DNA of 33,984 nucleotides from Pseudomonas lundensis. Lineage in GTDB: Bacteria; Pseudomonadota; Gammaproteobacteria; Pseudomonadales; Pseudomonadaceae. The position numbers were made by a program, and so were the translations under genes. Under the pieces are notes generated by a model. It did not search any database and was not told the DNA's origin. It saw only the letters and a list, made by a program, of their open reading frames with translations. The DNA lies in contig NZ_NQKI01000043.1 of the NCBI RefSeq assembly GCF_002269125.1, forward strand, positions 1-33,984. Reading direction: 5' to 3'. Every line of letters starts with the position of its first letter. The first letter of the stretch is position 1. Shown here piece after piece: positions 8,224 through 15,031 of this stretch.

Positions 8224-8843
8224 GATTGGCCTCCACGCAAAGTTAAATAGTAGTGATGCAAGCGCTCGACTTCAGTCTGTAACGCCTTCAAATCGTTGTC
8301 GTTGACCAGCACATCATGGGCATGGCGCAGGCGTTCTTCACGGCTGGCCTGTGCCTTGAGAATGGCCCGGACTTGCTCTTCGCTGGTGTTGTCGCGCAAC
8401 AAGGTTCGCTGAATTTGCAGTGCTTGGGGAGCATCAATGACCAGCACGCGCTGGGTGGTTGCGTACTGCCCGGATTCGACCAGTAATGGCGATACCAAGA
8501 TCGCATAGGGTGATGTCGCCTGAGCCAGGTTCTGAGCGATCTCATCGCGGATCAACGGGTGAAGCAAAGCCTCCAGCCACAGCCGCTGCTGTGGGTCGGC
8601 AAAGATCAATTTGCGCAAGGCGCCGCGATCAAGATGCCCGTCGGCTTGCAACACGTCGGCACCAAAGTGCTCTGCGATTTTATCCAGCGCCGGGCGGCCC
8701 GGTTCGACCACCCAGCGCGCGGCATGGTCGGCATCCACGACATGAATGCCCAGCGCAGCAAAGTGATCGGCTGCCGCGCTTTTGCCGCTGCCGATACCGC
8801 CGGTCAGGCCCAGAATCCAGGGTTTGGAAGATGCGGTATTCAT
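8220..8843 (-). CDS. coaE: Dephospho-CoA kinase
   Basis: CoaE phosphorylates the ribose 3' hydroxyl of dephospho-CoA, the last step of coenzyme A synthesis. The 207-residue product carries the P-loop GLTGGIGSGKS near 11-21, HVVDADHAAR near 35 and HPLIRDEI in the middle, all typical of the family. The ATG at 8843 lies one base after the pilD TGA; a TTG four codons upstream is less likely. The order pilC-pilD-coaE-yacG is conserved in gammaproteobacteria. Confidence 0.95.
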   Translation of the reverse strand: MNTASSKPWILGLTGGIGSGKSAAADHFAALGIHVVDADHAARWVVEPGRPALDKIAEHFGADVLQADGHLDRGALRKLIFADPQQRLWLEALLHPLIRDEIAQNLAQATSPYAILVSPLLVESGQYATTQRVLVIDAPQALQIQRTLLRDNTSEEQVRAILKAQASREERLRHAHDVLVNDNDLKALQTEVERLHHYYLTLRGGQS

Positions 8844-8844
8844 T

Positions 8845-9705
8845 TCAGGTCGCAAGTTGCCAATAGAAAGCGGTCATTTGACCACCCCAGAGCAATGCAA
8901 TCCACCCGGCGATGGCCAGATAGGGGGCAAACGGGATGGCCGTTGCGCGATGAGCGCGGCGCATCAGCAGCAAACTCACACCTACCAGAGCCCCGACCAG
9001 CGATGACAGCAGGATCGTTAACGGCAACACCGATACGCCACCCCAGGCTCCAAACAGTGCCAATAGCTTGAAATCTCCGTGACCCATGCCGTCCTTGCCG
9101 GTGATTAATTTGAACAACCAGAACACCGACCATAGGCTCAGGTAACCCAAGGCTGCCCCCCAAACGGCCTGCGACAGGCTGGTGAACAGCTCGAAGCTGT
9201 TGAGCAGCAGGCCCAGCCACAGCAACGGCAATACCAGCACATCGGGCACGATTTGATGGCGGGCGTCGATCAGGCAAATGGCAATCAGGCCCCAGCTCAG
9301 CAACAGCACCCAGCCAGCCTGGGGGCTTAAGCCAAAATGCCAGGCCACAAAGCCGGACACGAGGCCGCAAGCCAGTTCGGTCAGGGGGTAGCGAGGGCTG
9401 ATGGCGGTTTTGCACTGCGAGCACTTGCCGCGCAGGAGTGCATAACTGAGCAGCGGGATGTTCTCCCAGGGACGCAAGCGGTGTTGGCATTCTGGGCAAT
9501 GAGAGGCAGGCAGCCACAGGTTGTACGTCGTTTTACTGTTCGCGGCGGGAAGCTCTAGCACTTCACGTGCCTGAGCCTGCCAGTCCTGTTCCAGCATTTT
9601 TGGCAAGCGCCAGACCAGTACGTTCAGGAAACTGCCGAGCAACAGGCCCAGCAACAAGGCGCACCCGATAAACGCAGCGGGGTGGACGCTCAAAAAATCG
9701 ATCAT
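8845..9705 (-). CDS. pilD: Prepilin peptidase / N-methyltransferase PilD
   Basis: A 286-residue inner-membrane aspartyl protease that cleaves type IV prepilins (and type II secretion pseudopilins) and methylates the new N-terminus. The cytoplasmic zinc motif has Cys70, Cys73, Cys95 and Cys98 (CPEC, CSQC). The catalytic aspartates are Asp147 (LIDARHQIVPD) and Asp211 (GxGD-type GHGDFK). About seven to eight membrane segments are visible. I chose the ATG at 9705 because the protein then begins MIDFLSVHP, aligning with P. aeruginosa PilD as I recall it; a TTG at 9711 would overlap pilC. It lies 2 nt after pilC. Confidence 0.95.
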   Translation of the reverse strand: MIDFLSVHPAAFIGCALLLGLLLGSFLNVLVWRLPKMLEQDWQAQAREVLELPAANSKTTYNLWLPASHCPECQHRLRPWENIPLLSYALLRGKCSQCKTAISPRYPLTELACGLVSGFVAWHFGLSPQAGWVLLLSWGLIAICLIDARHQIVPDVLVLPLLWLGLLLNSFELFTSLSQAVWGAALGYLSLWSVFWLFKLITGKDGMGHGDFKLLALFGAWGGVSVLPLTILLSSLVGALVGVSLLLMRRAHRATAIPFAPYLAIAGWIALLWGGQMTAFYWQLAT

Positions 9706-9707
9706 GC

Positions 9708-10913
9708 TCAAATCACTTGGCCCAGTTTGAAAATCGGTAAATACATGGCAATGACCAGACCGCCTACCACAATCCCCAGTACCACCATGATTGCGGGCTC
9801 CATCAGCGTTGTCAGGTTATCGACGAGGTTGTCGACCTCGCTCTCATAATAGGTGGCTACGTGATTGAGCATGCTGTCCAATGTGCCAGACTCTTCGCCA
9901 ATGGCTGTCATCTGAATCGCCATGCCCGGGAATACGCCACTGCTAGCCATGGCAACATGGATCTGCGTGCCCGTGGCGACGTGTTGCTTGAGCCGTAGCA
10001 CGGCTTCTTTCAGCACGCTGTTGCCGGTCGCGCCTGCGACTGAATCCAGCGCTTCGAGCAGTGGCACACCGGCCGCCAGGGTGGTGGAAAGGGTGCGGGC
10101 AAAACGTGCAATCGCTGACAGTTGTAACAACTGCCCGGTGACAGGGACTTTCAGCAGCAGGGCGTCCAGGCGATGGCGCAGGGTGGCTGAGGCGCTGTAG
10201 CGATGATGGATGATGGCCGCAGCGCATGCGGTGCCCAGTAAAAGCCAAAGCCCGTGGCGTTGCAATGCCTCTGACAAGCCAATGACCCACAACGTAAACA
10301 CGGGCAGTTGCGCGTTGAACGAAGCAAACACACCCTGAAACTGCGGCACCACTTTTATCAACAGAATGCCGCTGACCAGCACTGCCACCAGCAATACGGC
10401 GATGGGGTATGTCATGGCTTTTTTGATTTTCTTTTTTAAGACTTCGGACTTTTCTTTGTAGGTCGCGATACGTTGCAGCATCACATCCAGCGCACCTGCT
10501 TGCTCCCCGGCCTCCACCAGATTGCAGAACAGTGTGTCGAAGTGATTCGGTTTTTTACGCAGCGCCGCGGTGAGGCTGTTTCCGGCAGCGATGTCCTGTG
10601 TCAATTCGATGATCAGATGGCGCATGGCGCACTGCTCGAACCCTTTGCCAATCACCTCCAACGCTTGCAAAAGAGGGACGCCCGACTGGATCAACGTCGC
10701 CAGTTGGCGACTGAACAGGGTGATGTCTGACGCACTGACCGACCTGCCGGAGCGACTGCGCGAGGTACGTTGACGCCTAATGGTGCGCACACTGATCCCT
10801 TGGCGCCGCAGTTGGGCGCGAAGCTCGGCGTGCCCTTTGGCATTGAGTTCCCCGGTGTGAGTGGCGCCGTTGGCATCCTTGCCTTCCCATCGATATCTAT
10901 ACGTGTCGGCCAT
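9708..10913 (-). CDS. pilC: Type IV pilus inner-membrane platform protein PilC
   Basis: A 401-residue GspF/PilC-family protein that forms the inner-membrane platform of the pilus machine. It has two repeated cytoplasmic T2SF domains (roughly 65-190 and 270-390, with FSRQLATLIQSGVPLLQALE and FARTLSTTLAAGVPLLEALD as equivalent starts) and three membrane helices. The ATG at 10913 is preferred because AAGGACG lies about 6 nt upstream and the protein then begins MADTYRYRWEG; longer starts up to 10961 exist. Its upstream neighbour is the divergent pilA, not pilB, so no assembly ATPase is encoded here. Confidence 0.94.
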   Translation of the reverse strand: MADTYRYRWEGKDANGATHTGELNAKGHAELRAQLRRQGISVRTIRRQRTSRSRSGRSVSASDITLFSRQLATLIQSGVPLLQALEVIGKGFEQCAMRHLIIELTQDIAAGNSLTAALRKKPNHFDTLFCNLVEAGEQAGALDVMLQRIATYKEKSEVLKKKIKKAMTYPIAVLLVAVLVSGILLIKVVPQFQGVFASFNAQLPVFTLWVIGLSEALQRHGLWLLLGTACAAAIIHHRYSASATLRHRLDALLLKVPVTGQLLQLSAIARFARTLSTTLAAGVPLLEALDSVAGATGNSVLKEAVLRLKQHVATGTQIHVAMASSGVFPGMAIQMTAIGEESGTLDSMLNHVATYYESEVDNLVDNLTTLMEPAIMVVLGIVVGGLVIAMYLPIFKLGQVI

Positions 10914-11050
10914 GATTTCGTCCTTGAGCATAGGCGCGTTCAGTTGCGCCGTGCGTGTCAAAGACTAGACAGCGCCAGAGGCGCGACTTGAGCCAGTGCA
11001 TGTCCAAAGGTGTCAAACGCTGTTGTTCAGAAGCTTCTGACAACGATCCT

Positions 11051-11066
11051 TGGTAGCCTGTGCGCA
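11051..11066 (+). promoter_or_regulatory. Possible sigma-54 promoter of pilA
   Basis: TGGTAGCCTGTGCGCA has the invariant GG and GC exactly ten bases apart, as in sigma-54 (-24/-12) promoters, but matches the rest of the consensus only partly. pilA is known to be sigma-54/PilR-dependent in P. aeruginosa. Transcription would start near 11077. Confidence 0.4.
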
Positions 11067-11074
11067 CTTTTTTG

Positions 11075-11113
11075 GCGGCCCGGCGCTGACAGCGCATTCG
11101 ATCGCCGGGCCGC
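11075..11113. repeat. Perfect 11-bp inverted repeat in the pilA leader
   Basis: GCGGCCCGGCG (11075-11085) and CGCCGGGCCGC (11103-11113) are exact inverted copies around a 17-nt loop. The second arm ends 24 nt before the pilA ATG. No T tract follows on either strand (six A follow on the minus strand), so it is not a standard terminator. Confidence 0.85.
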
Positions 11114-11137
11114 GTCTTAATGTTTTGGAGGCCGCAC

Positions 11138-11545
11138 ATGAAACAACAAAAGGGCATTACCTTGATTGAGCTGATGATCGTGGTAGCGATCATCGGTCTG
11201 ATCGCGTCTTTCGCATTGCCTGCTTATAACGACCACACCATGAAAGCGCGCTTTGCTGAAGTGAACACGCTCGGCAACAGCTACAAAACTGCCGTTGCGT
11301 TGTGCTTCAGTGAAACCAATGATCTGGCCCAGTGTGATGCGGGTACCCATGGCATTCCCGGCCCCGCAGATGCGACAGACAACCTTGCCGCCGGTATGAC
11401 CGTAATAGATGGTGTGATCACCATGACCGGCACCCAGGCGGCTGGCGGCTGGACCAGCGTCATGGTTCCGGCCTTGAGTGGTGCTGGCAATGCGCTGGTC
11501 TGGACCCAAAGCGGCACGTGTTTGACCAGCGGTGCCTGCAAATAG
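11138..11545 (+). CDS. pilA: Type IV pilin (PilA)
   Basis: A 135-residue prepilin. The leader MKQQKG is followed by ITLIELMIVVAIIGLIASFA, the hydrophobic N-terminal helix with the essential Glu at mature position 5 (Glu11 of the precursor). PilD should cut after Gly6, leaving Ile rather than the usual Phe as the mature first residue. Cysteines at 128 and 134 near the C-terminus suit the D-loop disulfide of group IVa pilins, and Cys56/Cys66 could form a second. GGAGG lies 9 nt before the ATG; an upstream TTG frame start is less likely. Divergent from pilC-pilD. A major pilin is the best reading, but a minor pilin cannot be excluded. Confidence 0.9.
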   Translation: MKQQKGITLIELMIVVAIIGLIASFALPAYNDHTMKARFAEVNTLGNSYKTAVALCFSETNDLAQCDAGTHGIPGPADATDNLAAGMTVIDGVITMTGTQAAGGWTSVMVPALSGAGNALVWTQSGTCLTSGACK

Positions 11546-11591
11546 CCACGAATTGCCCGTTTTCATTGGCAGTGATAGTTTTGCTGCCATC

Positions 11592-11667
11592 GCCGGTGTA
11601 GCTCAGTCGGTAGAGCAGCGCACTCGTAACGCGAAGGTCGCAGGTTCGATTCCTGTCTCCGGCACCA
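11592..11667 (+). tRNA. tRNA-Thr (anticodon CGT)
   Basis: A 76-base cloverleaf: acceptor GCCGGTG/CTCCGGC, D arm GCTC..GAGC, anticodon stem CGCAC/ (loop with CGT) /..GCG, T arm CAGG TTCGATT CCTG, and encoded CCA. The sixth acceptor pair is T-T, a mismatch. The anticodon CGT reads the threonine codon ACG. Confidence 0.95.
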
Positions 11668-11676
11668 TTTAATAAA

Positions 11677-11703
11677 ACGCCCTGTTTTAGCAGGGCGTTT
11701 TTT
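11677..11703 (+). terminator. Rho-independent terminator of tRNA-Thr
   Basis: Stem ACGCCCTG/CAGGGCGT (11677-11684, 11691-11698) with loop TTTTAG, ending in a run of six T (11698-11703), ten bases after the tRNA 3' end. Confidence 0.9.
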
Positions 11704-11813
11704 ATGGGGGCACGTTTGCCCGTGAGGGCCGCTAGGGGCGACCTGATCGGCGGTCAACATTGACGTCCGAAAATGGCGAGATTCACCAAAAGGCCGGTGC
11801 TATTGTGCGGGCC

Positions 11814-13319
11814 ATGAACACACACGACTCGCCCGACACCTCGCTTACTCCTTCCACCGCAGCCTGCGAAATCGCTCGGTTGAGTCGCGATGCGCGGTTT
11901 GACGGCGTGTTTTTTACGGCCGTGCTTACCACGCGTATCTACTGCCGTCCCGTGTGCCCGGCTCGTGCCCCCAAAGCCGAGAACGTTGTGTATTACGCCA
12001 GCGCCGCTGCTGCCCAGGCTCAAGGTTTTCGCCCTTGTTTGCGCTGCCGTCCCGAGCTGGCGCCGGGCAATCTGTTGTGGTTGCACGGCGAACATTTGGT
12101 GACGCGTGCCCTGACGCTGATCAACGAAGGTTTTTTAGCCGAACACTCGCTGGAGGCGTTAGCCGAGCGCCTGAGTGTGGGGGCGCGGCAGCTGCGGCGC
12201 TTGTTCGTGAAATACCTGGGGGCGCCGCCCGTCGCGGTGCATGCTACCCAACGGCTGTTGTTTGCCAAACAACTGCTGACCGAAACGGCATTGTCTATCA
12301 CTGACGTCGCCCTGGCCTCGGGATTTGGCAGCGTGCGGCGTTTCAATTCAGCGTTTGCCGAGGCCAACCATGCCGAGCCTCGTGCGTTCAGGCGCAGCCC
12401 TGCCATTCAGGCTGACGCGCCCATGGTGTTGCGTCTTGGCTATCGGCCGCCGTACGACTTCAAAGCTGTGCTGGGTTTCCTGTTCAATCGCGCGTTGCCC
12501 GGTATCGAGTATGTGGACGCCCAGCGTTATCAGCGGGTATTTGGCCCACCGCAATCGCCTGGCTGGCTGCGGGTCAGCGCCGCGCCGGCAGGGCAACATG
12601 CCTTGCGCCTTGAGTTGTACAACGTCGCACCCGCTCACTTGCTCAACGTGGTGACACGCATTCGGCGCATGTTTGATCTGGATGCTGACCCTCAGGCAAT
12701 TGCTCAAACCCTCGGCGCCAGCCCGCAACTCGCTCCGCTGATCGAGCGCTATCCGGGCCTGCGCTTGCCTGGCGGCTGGGACGGCTTCGAAGTGGCCGTG
12801 CGGGCAGTGTTGGGGCAGCAAGTGAGCGTGGCAGCCGCGCGCACTTTGGCCACTCGCATCGTGCAACGGTTTGGAACACCGATTGAAATGCAGGGCGCAA
12901 CGGGGCTCAATCGCCTGTTTCCCGCCCCAGAGCAACTGGCCGACGCCAACCTGGACCAAATGGGCATCACGCAGGCGCGTATTAATACGATCCGGGGGAT
13001 CGCCCGCGCGCTAATGGAGGGGCGTGTGGCGTTTGCCGTTGAGCAGCCGCTGGAAACTTTCATCAGTCAGTGGGTGCAACTGCCGGGCATTGGCGAATGG
13101 ACGGCGCATTACATTGCCATGCGCGTGCTCAAACACCCGGATGCGTTTCCTGCAGCTGATCTGATTCTGCGCCGTCAGGCTAACCCTGACGGCGCTCCAT
13201 TGAGTACACGAGTCCTGCAATTGCAGGCCGAAAGCTGGCGCCCATGGCGAGCTTATTCAGTGATGTATTTATGGCGCGCAGCCACCGATTCGGCTGCTGC
13301 CCGGAGGGTTCAACCATGA
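11814..13319 (+). CDS. Ada/AraC-AlkA fusion: alkylation-damage DNA glycosylase and sensor
   Basis: A 501-residue multidomain protein. Residues about 15-85 form an Ada-type zinc domain with Cys44, Cys48, Cys75 and Cys78, the same spacing as Cys38/42/69/72 of E. coli Ada, where Cys38 takes a methyl group from phosphotriesters. Residues about 88-195 form an AraC-type helix-turn-helix. Residues about 200-500 are an AlkA-type 3-methyladenine glycosylase, with helix-hairpin-helix LPGIGEWTA (423-431) and a catalytic aspartate at Asp449. It therefore probably both excises alkylated bases and activates transcription. ATG at 11814 chosen; a TTG at 11760 is in frame. It overlaps ogt by 4 nt, so the two form an alkylation-repair operon placed between tRNA-Thr and nadC. 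Confidence 0.9.
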   Translation: MNTHDSPDTSLTPSTAACEIARLSRDARFDGVFFTAVLTTRIYCRPVCPARAPKAENVVYYASAAAAQAQGFRPCLRCRPELAPGNLLWLHGEHLVTRALTLINEGFLAEHSLEALAERLSVGARQLRRLFVKYLGAPPVAVHATQRLLFAKQLLTETALSITDVALASGFGSVRRFNSAFAEANHAEPRAFRRSPAIQADAPMVLRLGYRPPYDFKAVLGFLFNRALPGIEYVDAQRYQRVFGPPQSPGWLRVSAAPAGQHALRLELYNVAPAHLLNVVTRIRRMFDLDADPQAIAQTLGASPQLAPLIERYPGLRLPGGWDGFEVAVRAVLGQQVSVAAARTLATRIVQRFGTPIEMQGATGLNRLFPAPEQLADANLDQMGITQARINTIRGIARALMEGRVAFAVEQPLETFISQWVQLPGIGEWTAHYIAMRVLKHPDAFPAADLILRRQANPDGAPLSTRVLQLQAESWRPWRAYSVMYLWRAATDSAAARRVQP

Positions 13320-13813
13320 CGCTGATTTACTACGCGCAAATGCCGTCGCCCATTGGTCCGCTGTTTTTAGTGGCTGACGATGAAGGCCTGCGAGAAGTGC
13401 GCTTCGCCTCTGAGCGCCGGGCGCATTCTCCGGAGCAAGGCTGGCTGCATTCGCCGCAAAAGCTGGCGGAAGTGCGTCGACAGTTGGAGGCGTATTTTGC
13501 AGGCGAACGCCATACCTTTGATTTGCCGCTCACGCCGCAAGGTACGCCGTTTCAGCAGATGGTGTGGCAGGCGCTCACCACCATCCCTTTTGCCATGACC
13601 ACCAGTTACGGCCGCTTATCGCAGCAGATCCAGCGTCCCACCGCATCGCGGGCGGTGGGCGCAGCCAATGGCCGCAATCCGATTCCGATTATCATCCCGT
13701 GTCACCGTGTGATCGGCAGTAACGGCAAATTGACGGGTTTCGCCGGCGGGCTCGCGGCCAAGCAGTGGTTGCTGGAGCATGAGCTGGCGCATCAGCCTTT
13801 CGGTTTGACCTGA
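13316..13813 (+). CDS. ogt: Methylated-DNA--protein-cysteine methyltransferase (Ogt)
   Basis: A 165-residue suicide methyltransferase that removes alkyl groups from O6 of guanine in DNA. The acceptor is Cys129 in IPCHRVIG, preceded by the helix-turn-helix region SRAVGAANGRNP. The start ATG at 13316 overlaps the stop of the upstream glycosylase gene as ATGA and has GGAGGG 8 nt before it; a longer frame from 13244 lies wholly inside the upstream gene. Inclusion with an Ada/AlkA sensor fits an alkylation-induced operon. Confidence 0.94.
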   Translation: MTLIYYAQMPSPIGPLFLVADDEGLREVRFASERRAHSPEQGWLHSPQKLAEVRRQLEAYFAGERHTFDLPLTPQGTPFQQMVWQALTTIPFAMTTSYGRLSQQIQRPTASRAVGAANGRNPIPIIIPCHRVIGSNGKLTGFAGGLAAKQWLLEHELAHQPFGLT

Positions 13814-13834
13814 TACGCCACAGCCGCTGGCGCC

Positions 13835-14683
13835 TTACAAACTCAAACGCATCGACAGGTCGACCGCTTTGACATCCTTGGTCATGGCGCCAATCGAAAT
13901 GTAGTCCACACCCGTTTGGGCAATGGGCAGCAACGTGCTTTCATTGATCCCGCCGCTGGCTTCAAGCTTGGCTTTGCCCGCGTTCAGGCGCACGGCCTCG
14001 CGCATGTCATCCAGGCTCAACTCGTCGAGCATGATGATGTCAGCGCCCGCGGCCAGCGCTTCTCTGAGTTCGCCCAGGCTCTCGACCTCGATCTCCACCG
14101 GTTTGCCGGGCGCGATTTTGTGCGCGGCGTCGATGGCCTGACTGATGCCACCGCAGGCAGCGATGTGGTTTTCTTTGATCAGGAACGCGTCGTACAGACC
14201 GATACGATGGTTATGACAGCCGCCGCAGGTCACGGCGTATTTTTGCGCCAGGCGTAAACCCGGCAGGGTTTTGCGGGTGTCGAGCAGTTTGACCTGTGTC
14301 TCGGCCACATGGTCGGCCAGCTGGCGGGCGTGGGTCGCGACACCCGACAGCATCTGCAGGAAGTTCAACGCACTGCGCTCGCCACTGAGCAGAGAGCGGG
14401 CCGGGCCTTCGAGGTGAAACAGCACTTGATTGGGGCTGACGCGTTCGCGATCGCCCACTTGCCAGTGCACGGCAACACGAGGATCCAGTTGACGGAACAC
14501 GGCGTCCACCCACGCGGTGCCACTGATCACGGCGGCATCGCGGGTGATGATCGTGGCTTTGGCCAGGCGTTCTGCCGGAATCAACCGCGCAGTGATGTCG
14601 CCGCTTCCAATGTCTTCGGCAAGCGCACGGCGTACGTTGGCTTCGATCTCGGCGGTGAGATCGGCCAGATGTAAATTCGGCAT
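13835..14683 (-). CDS. nadC: Nicotinate-nucleotide diphosphorylase (carboxylating)
   Basis: NadC makes nicotinate mononucleotide from quinolinate and PRPP in de novo NAD synthesis. The 282-residue product shows LAEDIGSGDITARLIP near the N-terminus, SGERSALNFLQMLSGVAT, the phosphoribosyl site LDTRKTLPGLRLAQKYAV, and GGCHNHRIGLYDAFLIKENH, all diagnostic of type II PRTases. ATG at 14683 with GGAG 6 nt upstream; a non-ATG frame extension to 14755 is not supported. It converges with ogt with a gap of 21 nt. Confidence 0.96.
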   Translation of the reverse strand: MPNLHLADLTAEIEANVRRALAEDIGSGDITARLIPAERLAKATIITRDAAVISGTAWVDAVFRQLDPRVAVHWQVGDRERVSPNQVLFHLEGPARSLLSGERSALNFLQMLSGVATHARQLADHVAETQVKLLDTRKTLPGLRLAQKYAVTCGGCHNHRIGLYDAFLIKENHIAACGGISQAIDAAHKIAPGKPVEIEVESLGELREALAAGADIIMLDELSLDDMREAVRLNAGKAKLEASGGINESTLLPIAQTGVDYISIGAMTKDVKAVDLSMRLSL

Positions 14684-14813
14684 AACGAACTCCACAAACA
14701 AAGTGCGTCGATTATAGGGCCATGCCGCGAGCGAACCCAAGGCGCCGCGCTGCACTGTGGGTAAAAGGTTGTGACTGTGCGGTTTTTGGCATTAAGAAAT
14801 TTTTTTTGTCCGT

Positions 14814-14832
14814 TTGGTAAATGATTTGCCAA
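14814..14832. promoter_or_regulatory. Near-palindromic 19-bp site, possible operator
   Basis: TTGGTAAATGATTTGCCAA is an inverted repeat of 8-bp arms with one mismatch around TGA. It lies in the 348-nt gap between nadC and the DUF1631 gene, just after an A/T-rich tract (14799-14808). No regulator is assigned. Confidence 0.35.
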
Positions 14833-14842
14833 GTCAGGTAGC

Positions 14843-14879
14843 ACAAGGCGCGTCTTTTGCAAGATAATCGGCGCCTTGT
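14843..14879. repeat. 9-bp inverted repeat in the nadC/DUF1631 gap
   Basis: ACAAGGCGC (14843-14851) and GCGCCTTGT (14871-14879) are exact inverted copies, with a smaller inner TCTT/AAGA pairing. There is no T tract after it. Apart from this and the site at 14814, I see no gene in 14684-15031; promoters for both flanking genes must lie here. Confidence 0.55.
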
Positions 14880-15031
14880 AATTGGCGTCATAGCTTTGAC
14901 AGGCCATTAAGTCCTAATTTCTGATATTCCGGCGAGCGCGTTATGGGCTGGCCGGTTTCTGTTTGCGAGCGTCAAAAGTGGCTTTGTCCCTTGCACGCCA
15001 CGCAAGCGACACATCGTTCCAGGAGGCTTGG

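Noticed and set aside
10914..11137. Remnant of pilB between pilC and pilA
   Set aside because: No Walker A/B, Asp box or C-terminal PilB-like segments appear in any frame of this short gap; only leader and promoter structure is seen.
12348..12959. Antisense frame within the Ada/AlkA fusion
   Set aside because: No recognisable motif and fully covered by a well supported gene on the other strand.
11592..13835. Direct-repeat att pair for an element integrated at tRNA-Thr
   Set aside because: No copy of the tRNA-Thr 3' end is present at the far end of the repair operon, and there is no integrase.
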